Source: Cladorhizidae sp. MBARI D1340-BT2
Taxonomy: Eukaryota; Porifera; Demospongiae; Poecilosclerida; Cladorhizidae
DNA length: 64,000 bases
Assembly (NCBI GenBank): GCA_028752905.1
Contig: JAQNBH010000010.1
Location: forward strand, 12,226,993-12,290,992
Direction of reading: 5' to 3'
Position 1 is the first letter of the stretch. The number at the start of each line of letters is the position of its first letter. The position numbers were made by a program, and so were the translations under genes. Positions 46,544-57,559 of the stretch are shown here, in pieces. The notes under the pieces are model-generated. The model ran no database searches. It was not told the DNA's origin and was given only the letters and a program-made list of their open reading frames with translations.

Positions 46544-46785
46544 GGATCAATCCCAATATTATAAGCCTCCAAGGGTCGAAAAAATCGTGCGCGTTTTTAA
46601 TTATGCGAGCGGTCAAAAGGTGTCGAATGTGTTAATGAAACTTATAATGAACTGATGGCTGCTTCAGGAACATTAAGATACCCTAGCCGTAGCCCTATCC
46701 CTATCCCTAGCCCTTTTGACCGCTCGCATAATTAAAAACGCGCACGATTTTTTCGACCCTTGGAGGCTTATATTGGGATTGATCC
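46544..46785. mobile_element. Merlin family 2-derived MITE
   Basis: A 242-bp element with inverted repeats of about 75 bp, starting GGATCAATCCCAATATTATA. Flanks are CATACCTT (46536-46543) and CATAACCTT (46786-46794), an 8-bp target duplication with one indel. Copies 1 and M show the empty CATACCTTCTC site. The centre keeps ATGGCTGCTTCAGGAACATT, the transposase start codons, so it arose by internal deletion of an autonomous relative. The insertion splits the GTATGT donor region of the exon-like ORF. Confidence 0.88.
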
Positions 46786-46795
46786 CATAACCTTC

Positions 46796-46985
46796 TCATG
46801 TTTTCCAGCTGGAGGCTGATTTTCATCATTTTCCTGAACCGTTTTCTTCACTGAAGATCTAGTACCAAATGAACTGAGCGTTTTACTTCTGTGGGCTTCC
46901 AGGACCCCATCTAAATCATCTACCACCCCTCCATATAATAGTGAGCAGCAACATACTTCAGGCTTTTCCACCACTTGCACTCAGA
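46796..46985 (-). CDS. Exon-like ORF, copy 2 (one repeat unit, donor disrupted)
   Basis: The most open version of this ORF: LLYGGVVDDLDGVLEAHRSK, TLSSFGTRSSVKKTVQEND, NQPPAGKHEK. It has only one 42-bp unit and no frameshift. The MITE has replaced the normal donor context, leaving AAGGTTATGGG. Family unknown. Confidence 0.4.
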
Positions 46986-47019
46986 ACTCCTAGCTGGCTA
47001 TGGCAGTGTGCTTTTCGTG

Positions 47020-47095
47020 AAAATCGCACCCCTGTACTTGGCGGAAATATCACATGACTGGAATCACCCCTTTTCGTGTAAACCACACACCCATA
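47020..47095 (-). promoter_or_regulatory. Promoter-like conserved motif (copy 5 of 5)
   Basis: The complement contains GGTTTACACGAAAAGGGGTG and CAGTCATGTGATATTTCCGC, as at 24975-25052. Confidence 0.35.
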
Positions 47096-47637
47096 CCTCA
47101 GATCCTTTATAAATATGAAGGGGAAAAAATTAATCAGATAGCCACAATAATACAATTAGCATAGTCTATCCAGTTCATCCAAAACAGAGTCCATAGTGCC
47201 AACGGTGACACCATTGGGTTCAACGAATCCATAGTAAATAGTTTCATCTCTGCTATGGTCAACTCTTCATTTCAACTCTTCATTTCCTCGGACTCAAACT
47301 CTTTTTTGGTTTAGCGACACTTTCTGGACTTAAGTTCCTGGACACCAGAGAAACTAATTTTTTCGTAATATTCAAATACCTTCTAAAGACAGAACTTCCA
47401 CTACCATCGCGTAAGTTGATGGACCGATAGCCGCCACTGGACTCAGCAAAGATGATGTACCAACCCCGATGTATTGCCAAAGAAATGAAATCTACAAATT
47501 GAAGGTATTTAGCGGAATCCATTTTCGACGCCATTTTCGACAAATACGATTTTCTGACAAACATCTTTACTCTGTTCCAATATATCGAAAAATGAACGCA
47601 CGCCCTTCTTGATGCTGTGAGCTGCAGAAGAATGACA

Positions 47638-49934
47638 GGATCATGTAAAGAGTAAGACTCCGGAAGTCAAAAAATTAGTGCGCGTCAATTATTTTTCACG
47701 GATATATTTTAAAACGCACTTTTCTCTACTTATCTTAAACGCGCGCGCTACAACTCGCGCGCTAAAATGGAGGGTTCAGAAGGAGGCATATACAGGGTTG
47801 CCAAAAACTCAGATTACAAATATTTGTATTTTTCTAACCTTGTACAGTATCTTTGGATGTATTTTAATAATCTTTGTATTTAGTCACACTAAAGACCTGA
47901 GAAAACATTAACAGACTGCTGTGCATAGTTCAGCAAGTAAAAGTGTGGAATCTGCAAGCTCTCTTACCTCATACATTCGAAACAGAGATGGACCAAAGAG
48001 AGAAGAAGCTGTCATAGCAACAGAGGTTAAGTTTGCTTCAAAGATGCAAGAATGCAAGTTCTGAACTCCGTTATCTTATTACTCTAACATTCTTAAATAT
48101 CAGTATTCCAACTTTGGATATAATTATTTGGAGTTTTAACTGGTATAAAATTCGTAGTGGAATAACATGTATTAGTATTAATGAGACAAGGGAGTTGGCA
48201 GCCCTGCATATATACCTCAGGACAGAACAATATTCAGTAACACAACTGCAAATTAAACAAAACAATACATCAGAGGACAAAATTATACAGGGTATATACT
48301 GTGTTTTGATTGCTTGTATGATGCTGGCAAAAGCTTCAGCAGTTGTGCGGGCATTCCTCTCCCTCCACATAAACTCATCGAGGTATGAAGGAAGTTGATC
48401 ACGGTGGACCCCCTTCATCCTTTTCAACTTTATCTTCACCTGCATAAAATCAAATTATCGACATACTGTGTATATCTTGTGGTATCACTCACTCTATTCC
48501 AGTAAGATTCCACATTTTGTGTGTGCACACCTGTGATACTGTGTTTTGATTGCTTGTATGATGCTGGCAAAAGCTTCAGCAGTTGTGCGGGCATTCCTCT
48601 CCCTCCACATAAACTCATCGAGGTATGAAGGAAGTTGATCACGGTGGACCCCCTTCATCCTTTTCAACTTTATCTTCACCTGCATAAAATCAAATTATCG
48701 ACATACTGTGTATATCTTGTGGTATCACTCACTCTATTCCAGTAAGATTCCACATTTTGTGTGTGCACACCTGTGACTGGATTTAAAAACTCTACTGAAT
48801 GGTTAACAGTCTGATGAGCACCCACTTCAGGCAGAGTAGCAACCTGTCTGTACGCAGCCCACTGATCCGAATGGATGATTGTTCCATTTGCAACATGCGA
48901 CCGTATGATGGGGAGTAGTGTTGCGGGGAACTATTTGCATGTAACCTGAAAATTTGTGTTGAACAACTACATAGAATGGAGTGGAATTGTGATTGTTTCC
49001 AGCATACCCAGTGCAGGAGTATGACTGGTGTCCACCAATCCAAACACCCATATGTCAGAGGTTGGTGGCCGGCCCCTATGATGCTGTATCCACAATAATT
49101 ATAATAATGATGTTATTCTGATAACAAGAATGTAGTGTTGATTGACAATTAGAATGTGACAATTGACAACACACCTGGCTTGTGACTGAATTGGGACTCA
49201 TCAATTTGGATGATGACTCCAGGCCCACCTAAGATTATTGGATAACTACAAAGGGCTGTTGAGCATACTTCCCGCAACCACTGGAACACATTAATGGCAG
49301 TTGGTCGACTGCACCCGGCTTCACTTGCAGCGGCAGTAACTGGATACTCTCTGGCCCACCAATATATCATAAGAAGCCAAGTTTGTAGAGTAAGCATTGA
49401 CTTCGAAAAGAAGCTCCCTTCAATAATAATAAATATATATAATATAATAATTATCTCTACTATTATATCTAAAAATATCGACATAGACATACAAACCATG
49501 CCGAATCGTCTTTACGGTTTTACACGCAGGACACCCCCATGCAAATCCATCTTTCAGGCTGGACTTCTTACGTCCAACCATAGTTACATTGCAACTGTAC
49601 ACCAAGATACAACACCAAACATGCAAACATGTTTATCATAATAATTATTATTATCCTATTATTATTACTTTTTAGATATTTTTTCCCTTACATTCCACAA
49701 GTAACATACTTGCAAAAAGAGATTTGCTCCTCAAGTAGTCAATGACTTCCTTGTTTTCCCAAAATGCAGCAGGAGCAATCGACCTGATCGTTGTTGAAGC
49801 CATCTCGCTCTGCTTTGTACATAGCGCGAGCGTTTAAGATAAGTAGAGAAAAGTGTGTTTTAAAATATATAAGCGAAAATTAATTGACGCGCACTAATTT
49901 TTCGACTTCCGGAGTCTTACTCTTTACATGATCC
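47638..49934 (-). mobile_element. Merlin DNA transposon (family 4) inside CR
   Basis: Long inverted repeats of roughly 110 bp start GGATCATGTAAAGAGTAAGA at both ends with a few mismatches. The exact 8-bp target duplication GAATGACA is at 47630-47637 and 49935-49942. Copies 1 and M contain the single GAATGACA with CR continuing, giving a clear empty site. At 2297 bp it is the longest Merlin here, partly because of the 240-bp internal duplication. Confidence 0.95.
48330..49803 (-). pseudogene. Merlin family 4 transposase with 240-bp tandem duplication
   Basis: It starts at ATG 49803 (MASTTIRSIAPAAFWENKEV, then IDYLRSKS). The next exon near 49580 has KKSSLKDGFAWGCPACKTVK, a zinc-ribbon half. 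The core follows: WWAREYPVTAAASEAGCSRP, VIIQIDESQFSHKPG (first Asp), a degraded LWVFGLVDTS-like segment, SDQWAAY-like (second Asp) near 48880 in a shifted frame, NVESYWNRV (Glu), VKIKLKRMKGVHRDQLPSY and LDEFMWRERNA. Lines 48301-48534 and 48541-48774 are base-for-base identical. The exon with Glu and the DEFMWRE exon are therefore present twice in tandem. Confidence 0.8.
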
Positions 49935-50606
49935 GAATGACAAACACAATAATGGATGTTGTTCAAACCCAAAACATGAAGTGTTGGATTTAGAATCATA
50001 CCTCCCTTGAAGTATTCCAAGTAGGAGACGGGGACATCCTTCAAGTCACCACCAATCAGGAGCACAGGTTTTGGGAGAGACTGCTGTACGACGAAGAAGG
50101 ACATTGTCTTGCCCGTACCACTACCACCATTTAAAAGTATCCCGTGCATGTTTCTTGCAGTCAAATGTTTGCATATGTCCTCCGTTAAATGTGTGCGCAT
50201 CAATGAGACAGGGATGCAACCCAAGACTTTCTGGTAATGCACATCACAATGTTCGTCTACGTCGACGTACAAGATATAGTGAACACAAAGTTGTACAGTG
50301 AAACCCCTCTTATTCGGACTCCCAAGTTACTTCAAACAGGCAGCTTCATAGGGCATTAAATTCATTAATGTGGGTGTGGTTGACATACCATTAACATCAA
50401 CAAAATACAAGAATCACCCTCCTATCTGTTACATATGATACCTTCATGAATCTTGGTGTGGTATCCGAAGTTTGTGTGGTATCCAATCCTTGTGTGGTAC
50501 TTTGTGTGGTATCCAAACTTGCAGACTTCTTCTTTGGAGGAGAGTGAATAGGATCTTCCATGTAGTTGCTAGTGAAGCGCGGAGAAATCCTAACCCAGGG
50601 TTCTAG

Positions 50607-50861
50607 CTAGACCAAAAAAGAGGGGGAAATATGTGGCATAATTACATTCCCAACATTCTCTGGGTAAGGGAAGGGGAAAGAAAAGGCAGTTAGGTGGAGA
50701 AAGGGAAGGGGATCTAATCTATTTAGAACTTTTTGCAAAGTTAACAAAAAATAGTTTGTAAAATATATTATTTGAACAATCTTCACATAATAAACCCCAC
50801 CTATTACTAAAGCCATTACTACGACCATACAAATTAAATTGTCATTCAGAGCTTCTGCCAT
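50607..50861 (-). CDS. Small hydrophobic ORF upstream of CR, copy 2
   Basis: The longest version, 84 codons: MAEALNDNLICMVVVMALV, VYYVKIVQIIYFTNYFLLTL, QKVLNRLDPLPFLHLTAFSF. It contains both segments that are individually missing in the other two copies, so it is probably nearest the ancestral form. Family unknown. Confidence 0.3.
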   Translation of the reverse strand: MAEALNDNLICMVVVMALVIGGVYYVKIVQIIYFTNYFLLTLQKVLNRLDPLPFLHLTAFSFPFPYPENVGNVIMPHISPSFLV

Positions 50862-51321
50862 AGCCTTAGCTCAACAATATAAGACTGAGTCTACTTAACT
50901 CCTGAGGTCAGCTCCCTTTAATTAGATTCGCTTCTCTCAAAGGGAGGTGACCATATAGTAAATATCAATACACACAAATGAACTAACCACATAGGTAATT
51001 GCAAGTACATATCTGTGTGCATGTGATACTTCCTATTCAGTCACTAATAATTCAAGTCAAACATGTGATGTGTGTTGATTAATTAGTTTCGATTTTACCA
51101 GAAGTAGTCCAACATTGATTGACCAGAACTGAAATGGTGCAGGACTCACTGTCTTGGCCCACCACTGCCCAGTGTCAAGTGTGTTTGGTTTAGCAGGTGT
51201 TTCTTTAGCAGGTCAACCACATCTAATCAGCAAACCACCAACTTGTCATGTGCATTTGTGCAGATTATTGTGGTGTGGTGTTCATGCTGCTGATGATGAT
51301 AATACAGAAACTTGTTTTTAA

Positions 51322-51957
51322 GGGGGGGGGCTCTATGGAAGACAGGCTAAAAACGTTGTTGACTTTCGACTGCACATAACTTTTTTATAATTTTGTGTAG
51401 ATAATTTGATGCTCAATTGTTGCTTGTTCTATGTGCTTTCCAATGATATATAAAATATCTCTAGAGGCGTATTTTGTCAGAAGATGCATGCAGAAACATT
51501 CAAGGCAGGACCCTCCTCGTTTGGCAGCCCCCCACAACTCATTTGGCAGCCCCCCACAACTCATTTTAAGGTTTGTAGCTTGTCAAAGCTAATAGCTGTT
51601 GATTGGAATGAAACAATATTGCAATAACTAAAGTGGGTGCTGAATGGCAACATGGGTATTTGATTAGCAACTAAAAATGTGTCAAGCTACAAACCAATTT
51701 ACAGCTTTTGATTTTTAAAAATGAGTTGGGGGGGAGGGCTGCCAGGGTCCTGCATTGGATGTTTCTGCATGCATCTTCTGACAAAATATGCCTCTAGAGA
51801 TATTTTATATATCATTAGATAGCACATAGAACAAGCAACAATTTGAGCATAAAATTATCTACACAACAAAATTCTACAAAAAAAAACAATTATAAAAAAA
51901 GTTATGAGCAGTCAAAAGTCAACAACGTTTTTAGCCAGTCTTCCATAGAGCCCCCCC
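51322..51957. mobile_element. TTAA foldback MITE, copy 2
   Basis: Counterpart of 13118-13783, flanked by TTAA at 51318-51321 and 51958-51961. It carries a short tandem duplication of CATTTGGCAGCCCCCCACAA near 51520-51560 and lacks the second MITE found in copy 1. Confidence 0.8.
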
Positions 51958-51961
51958 TTAA

Positions 51962-54160
51962 TATTATTTTGCTGCTCATGGTGAATAAATAAAAGGGATC
52001 AGCTCCCTCCTTCTAACAGTTGTAGCTAGAAGCCATTGGCCACAACTTGTAAAAAGTACTCAACAGTCACTGCTAGTCACAGCAGCAGCACACCAATGGT
52101 TGCCTGAAAGTAAAAGAATGTTTTTGCTACAGTTTGTATTCCCCTCACAAAATTAGACTGTTTTGGGGAAACAGCAAGCAAGCCCTAGACTCTTCCTCCC
52201 TTTTTCACTGTTGCTATTGAGCACACGCAAAAAGTGTCCACAAGCCAAAAGACTAGCAAACACTTTGACAGTCTGTTGAACATGAGGGTTCATCCACCCT
52301 GGTTGCAGAAGCAGGAGACTGGACTAGATAGAGGATGCCTGGGAGGCTCCCTAGACAACAATTGAATGACTAACAAACTGTATTTCTAATAATTGTGAAC
52401 TGCCATAGAGCTCGCCCTCTATTTGTCCATGCCCTCGTATAGCACACATAGCTTCTCTAGACATCGCATGCTTTGAAAGTTCTTGCTGGTCTAGATTTTA
52501 GCATTTTTGGATGGTACTGATGGCAGATAGAATAACCCACATACAGGCTAATAGTTGGGGGATAAATGGTTAGTACAGACTGTGTGACTGTGTGAGGGAG
52601 AGAGATAGAGAGATGATTGCTGAGAATGAGTGGTTCCTGGGAGAAAAAGAGAAAAAGAAAATAAACATAGAACACAACACAACCAAGCAATGGTAAGAAA
52701 AGATAACTTACTTCTTTTTTTTAACGACAGGCCACTCGCGGAACACCAAGGGCGAGAGAAACCAGAACACCAGAGAGCACTCTCCAAGTGTTTTGTTTGT
52801 TGAATAGTAATGAATTTGCCTGAAAAAGTATGAGTTGTATGTAGACGGGCCCAGACCCCACTATCGCGCGTAGGGTCTTGGGCGCTTTCGAGTGGCACGC
52901 GCTAGCGGTTTAGTAAGGGTCGGTCTTGGATAGTTGAAGCCAGACCGTTTAATGGCTTAGTTTTAGTTGAAGCCATGCCGAAAAAAGCGAAGGGCCAGAC
53001 ATACTTACATTATTATATATCCACCACCCAATGAGAGTACATTGGTTTGTATCCACACCAATGAGGGTACATTGGTGTGTACTATTATATCCAATGACCA
53101 AGTCTGCAGGTGGTACCACTATGTAAACTACACAGCCTCCATTCATTCACTCTTTCTGGAGGAGTGCAGCTGGGGTGTAACTGTGAAAGCTGCATAAGCA
53201 TCAGGGGGGGGGGGTAGGAACTGGTCCGGCAAAGTTTCAGAGAAACTTACAAATCATAGCTGTCAGACTTTTCTGCACCCAGCTCTTCTCTCCATAATTA
53301 TTAAATATTGAAATCTAAATCCCCCTGCACATGTGCACTCATGATGGCTATGTAGATAGATATGTCATCATGGCTATTCTCCCTGTAACATTTTGTAGAT
53401 TAACTGGACAATCAGACGTGGGAGAGCTGTGTTCAAAGTTATTGTTGTTGTTTTCTAAAGTGTGAAGCGTGTTGGAGATATATATTAATTTCTAGATATG
53501 CATCTATATATCTGCACATCTTCTAAATCTATATATTTAAAAATTCCCGAGTGTGAAGAATGGTGGAGTGAAGCGTGCTACAATTATTGTCACTCGAAAG
53601 AAGTAAGATTTCACTTTGCTATATATGGATATATCATCACTGGTAAATAATGTGTTATGAGAATAAGTTCAATCCCCTCAGCTATATAATTATTCACAGA
53701 TCTCCTGACAATCTAATAAAACTCTTAGCATTACCATTTTACAAACTTGTTCTTTTATTTTATTTTTGTGCACTTCACACAATTTTACCTAATTTTACGC
53801 TACACTTGTAGATGTAGTTATTTTTGCCATTTTTCAACGGCAGAAATTCACTTATTTGCAAACTTTTACTCAATAACTCATACATACTTTTATTCATTTT
53901 CTTGGAATTTATTCTTTATCTCCAAGTCATTTTTACTTCTATTCCCATTTTGGGCAAACCTGTGTGCAACACCAATGAGAGTACATTTGTGTGTACCTTA
54001 TATATGCACCACACCAATGACAATACATTGGTGTGTAATGTTATAACTGTCATGGGGAAGCAGTCTGGTTCAACTCTTGGAAAACTTCACGATACCTTTC
54101 TTCGCCAAAATGTCGTTGTATCTGCTGAGCCCCAGGTGAGTCAGCCAGGTCTCAATACTG
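51962..54160. other. Non-coding repetitive spacer
   Basis: Collinear with 14701-16850. No gene recognised. CCAATGAGAGTACATTGG-type palindromes occur at about 53025-53085 and 53970-54040. The ORFs visible at 52450-52900 and 53747-54046 are the same low-complexity shadows seen in copy 1. Confidence 0.5.
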
Positions 54161-54164
54161 TCAA

Positions 54165-55115
54165 AAGACGACGCGCGAGCAGTACTTGCATGTGGCTTGC
54201 TGGGAGGACAAGTCTCTTCTAAGGGCTTCTCCATCATGCGCACACACACTTGCAATTATGGAAACACTCTGGATAAGTCATTAAAGGTGAATTTACTCTT
54301 TGGTCCGGTCTCTTGATCGCCACCATTACACACCAAGCACTGTCATACGCATGTTTCTACTCTCGACGTGGTCGACAACCTATGTGTTCCTCTGCTATGT
54401 CACCGCTGAAATACACCAAGAACATCACCATAAGGATGCAGAGCAGGTGATGAAGAAGCCCCATCGAGTCAAGTAGCTCCATACAATCCACACGTCCCCC
54501 TGTTGGGGGGCACAACATCCAAATTGACAATATAATCGCACTCCTCAATCACAGCTATGGGGTAGATAATCTCATGAGAAAACAATCCTAATCCAAGCGT
54601 GTGGATTTGTATGGAGCTACGTGACTCGATGGTCTTCTTCATCACCTCCTCTGTTATTCCCTTGGTGATGGTCTTGGTGCATTTCAGCGGTGATAGCAGA
54701 GGTGATAGAAGATAATATTGTCAATTTTGTTTGTTGTGCCACCCAACAAGGGGGCGTCTGGATTTGCATGGAGTTACTTGACTCGATATGGCTTCGTCAT
54801 CACCTCTCAGTCTTGTATGGTGATGGTCTTGGTGTATTTCAGTGGTGACATAGCAGAGGAGGTAAAATAATACATAGGTTGTCTTTGTCTTCCATGGCGA
54901 GAGTACTCAGCAGTGCTCATCTGTAATGTGTGGCAATCCGGGTATGACCGGACTAAAGAGGAAATTTACCATTATGACTTATCCAGAGTGTGTTTTTCCA
55001 TAATAAGTATGTGCACAGAATGATGGTGAAGTTATATAGCTTACCTCTGGTGGGACTTCGAGGAGCCTAGCTCTTCCCAGCAAGCTACTTGCAAGTACTG
55101 CTGCACGACGTCCTT
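54165..55115. mobile_element. Foldback element with roughly 380-bp arms
   Basis: The left arm (about 54165-54540) and right arm (about 54720-55115) are imperfect reverse complements. For example, GATGAAGAAGCCCCATCGAG on the left matches CTCGATATGGCTTCGTCATC on the right, and CTGGATAAGTCAT matches ATGACTTATCCAG. A third partial copy (54600-54720) lies between them. There is no coding capacity. I could not fix termini or target duplication. Copy 1 retains only a fragment at 16845-17165. Confidence 0.6.
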
Positions 55116-56150
55116 TGAATCACCCCACGAGTGTGACATGGACTGCTAGCACCTGCCACTATGCGGGAGGGGTGGAATCATATACAGCCAGGGAGGAGAG
55201 AAGGTAAGGTATACTGAAGTGACTCGTGTTGATGATTCGTTTCGGTTGTCACTTCGTCTCCAATTTTCCCCCTACAACTGACGTGTTCAGTTGCAGGATA
55301 ACTGAACACTTCAGTATAACTGAACACCTCAGTATACACACCCTTTACCTTCTCTCCTCCCAGGCAGTATATGGTGAGGGGACCCCTTACCTTCTATAGG
55401 AGTGCAGCACTACAGTCAATCCCACCTAATTAATCCAGTCAACCCTCCTACTTAATCTAGCCAGCCCTCCTATACATCCACCTCTAATATATTAATTTCT
55501 AGATATGCATCTATATATCTGCACATCTTCTAAATCCATGTATATAGATGCATATATCAAAGTTGCAGATATAGGAGTGTATATATAGCAGTACAAATAT
55601 AAGGGTTGAAGTACGAGCCCTCCTAATCAGCTCTCCAATGTCGCTATATGATAGGTACACATCAATGTACACCAATGTACCGCCCATTCATTGGTGTCGC
55701 TATATGATAGGTACACACCAATGTACTCCTCCCCATTTATTGCGCTATATGATAGATACACACCAATATATTGAGATATAGTAGTGTATATATAGTAGTA
55801 CAGATATAGGGCTTGAAGTATGAGCCCTCCTAAATTAGCTCTCCGATGTCACTATATCTATATATATATGCATTCATTGGTGTCGCTATATGATAGGTAA
55901 ACACCAATGTACCCATCCCCATTAATGAATTTGCCTGAAAAAGTATGTATGTGCATGCCGTTGTATGTAGAAGTGCCGAGACCTTTACCAAATCGCTAAC
56001 GCGCTAGTGTCTTTGGCACTTTCGAGTGGCACGCGCTAGAGGTTTGGTAAGGGTCCGTCTTGGATAGTTGAAGCCAGACCCTTTAACGCTTAGTTTTAGT
56101 TGAAGCCATGCCGAAAAAAGCAAAGGGCCACAGATACTTACATTATTATA
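55116..56150. other. Non-coding DNA with dispersed palindromic blocks
   Basis: No gene seen. Inverted sequences around GTTCAGTTGCAGGATAACTG (55270-55340) form a local foldback. Blocks of CGCTATATGATAGGTACACA and CACCAATGTAC recur at 55650-55925. From 55925 the sequence resembles 52810-53030 (second copy of the AAAAAGTATG...AGCCATGCCG spacer), leading into the satellite. Confidence 0.45.
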
Positions 56151-56865
56151 TATCCACCACCCAATGAGAGTACATTGGTGTGTACTATTATATATCAACG
56201 CCAATGAGAGTATATTGGTGTGTACCATTATATATCAACACCAATGAGAGTATATTGGTGTGTACTATTATATATCAACACCAATGAGGGTACATTGGTG
56301 TGGGGACTATTATATATCAACACCAATGAGAGTACATTGGTGTATACTATTATATATCAACACCAATGAGGGTACATTGGTGTGGGACTATTATATATCA
56401 ACACCAATGAGAGTACATTGGTGTATACTACTATTATATATCAACACCAATGAGGGTACATTGGTGTGTACTATTATATATCCACACCAATGAGAGTACA
56501 TTGGTGTGTACTATTATATATCAACACCAATGAGGGTACATTGGTGTGTACTATTATATATCAACACCAATGAGGGTACATTGGTGTGTACTATTATATA
56601 TCAACACCAATGAGGGTACATTGGTGTGTACTATTATATATCAACACCAATGAGAGTACATTGGTGTGCACTATTATATATCAACACCAATGAGAGTACA
56701 TTGGTGTGCACTATTATATATCAACACCAATGAGGGTACATCGGTGTGTACTATTATATATCAACACCAATGAGAGTACATTGGTGTTACTATTATATAT
56801 CAACACCAATGAGAGTACATTGGTATGCACTATATATCCAATGAGAGTACATTGGTGTTTCACAA
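56150..56865. repeat. 40-bp palindromic satellite, about 17 units
   Basis: The unit contains ACACCAATGAGAGTACATTG followed by GTGTGTACTATTATATATCA. ACACCAATG and CATTGGTGT are perfect complementary arms around a 6-nt AGAGTA/AGGGTA loop, so every unit can form a hairpin. Units differ mainly at AGAGTA versus AGGGTA and by small indels. Open frames through it only reflect the repeat. Isolated copies occur at 15775, 16718, 53025, 53970 and 55650-55925. Confidence 0.95.
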
Positions 56866-57045
56866 TGATGCCTTCTATGGTGCCAGGCAAATTGACATGG
56901 TCCAGCACCTCGATGACCTTCTCACAATCCTCTCTACTCTCCATCCTGCAAAATCCAACACCTTTGAACTTTCCAGAGTTGTTTCGGAACACTCTTGAGT
57001 GGCCATAGGCCTGCCACCAAGCTATCAAGCTTACTCTCGTCATAG
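56862..57045 (-). pseudogene. Captured RNA-recognition-motif exon (RBMS-like)
   Basis: The minus strand encodes AYGHSRVFRNNSGKFKGVGF, CRMESREDCEKVIEVLDHVN and LPGT. KGVGFCRM is a classic RNP1 octamer. The GVGF(A/C)RMES(R)E.CE.VI context is that of RRMs in RBMS/alan-shepard-like RNA-binding proteins. Only the second half of one RRM (beta2-beta3-alpha2) remains, with no RNP2, start or flanking exons. It abuts the satellite on one side and a minisatellite on the other, and has no counterpart in copy 1. A gene fragment carried into the repeat region is the simplest view. Confidence 0.65.
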
Positions 57046-57134
57046 TCCTGGGGCTGCCCAGAGTTATAGTTGGTTGTGTCAGCTTGAGATAGGTTAGCAA
57101 ACTAGGCCTGCACACTCCCATCAGACTGTATAGG

Positions 57135-57230
57135 GACATTCCCAGTTCCCCATTCCCAGGTTCCCCATTTGCAGTTCCCCATTCCCGATTCCCCATTCCT
57201 GGCTCCCCATTCCTACTCCCCATTCCTAGT
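57135..57230. repeat. Degenerate CCCCATTCC minisatellite
   Basis: Repeats of TTCCCCATTCC with variable CAG/TGG/GAT linkers, unit 13-16 bp, about seven copies. No counterpart elsewhere in the window. Confidence 0.85.
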
Positions 57231-57407
57231 ATATCTACACATATTATAACTGCACATATTTTAAATCCATGTATAGAGATACAAAGGTGCAGATGTGTGC
57301 ACCTTGACCCCAGTTCTAATATAGATCACCTACACCCCAGTTCCAATAGTAGGCACCTCGATTCTGCACGTGTATTATCTCCATAGAGGGGCTGGAGAGT
57401 TTGATTC

Positions 57408-57559
57408 TGTGGCGCCCTGGATTCGGGCATGCGTAGTACATCGTGACTCAGACTATAATATAGATTAGGTATTCGATATGATGCTGACTCTTGTCTGTTA
57501 AATTATTATTCTTTAGTGTTCTGAATAAAAGATTCTATTTGCTAGTTCAGTGACACTAA
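57408..57559 (+). repeat. Gypsy 5' LTR
   Basis: Starts TGTGGCGCCCTGGATTCGGG and ends near CAGTGACACTAAA, with AATAAA at about 57524. It lacks 13 bp (around CAGCTGCCTTGTTC) that the other two LTRs contain. Confidence 0.88.

Larger units (their letters stand above)
47160..50561 (-). pseudogene. Crinkler/RHS-type NTPase-nuclease (CR), copy 2, interrupted
   Basis: Exon 1 (50561-50442) retains ATG and the lysine cluster but has lost a few codons. Exon 2 (from about 50263) has the intact P-loop GGSGTGKT. The 10 bases that supply the AG splice acceptor in the other copies are missing. Merlin 47638-49934 interrupts the gene at GAATGACA. Past it, KIVFVENGQ is altered and the segment from SRNLS to SPES, including the whole nuclease core, is deleted. 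The deletion ends share CTTAA in copy 1 (about 10578 and 11440), so it used a 5-bp microhomology. Clearly dead. Confidence 0.7.

Noticed and set aside
46680..46715. CCCTA-rich stretch resembling telomere repeat
   Set aside because: Units are CCCTAG, CCCTAT and CCGTAG in mixed order, not a regular CCCTAA array, and they lie inside a 242-bp MITE.
52450..52900. ORF cluster in the spacer (also 15318-15652, 20412-20723, 63128-63337)
   Set aside because: Open frames shift among the copies, with unrelated N-termini and indels not in multiples of three. The common part is CT-rich repeat, not protein.
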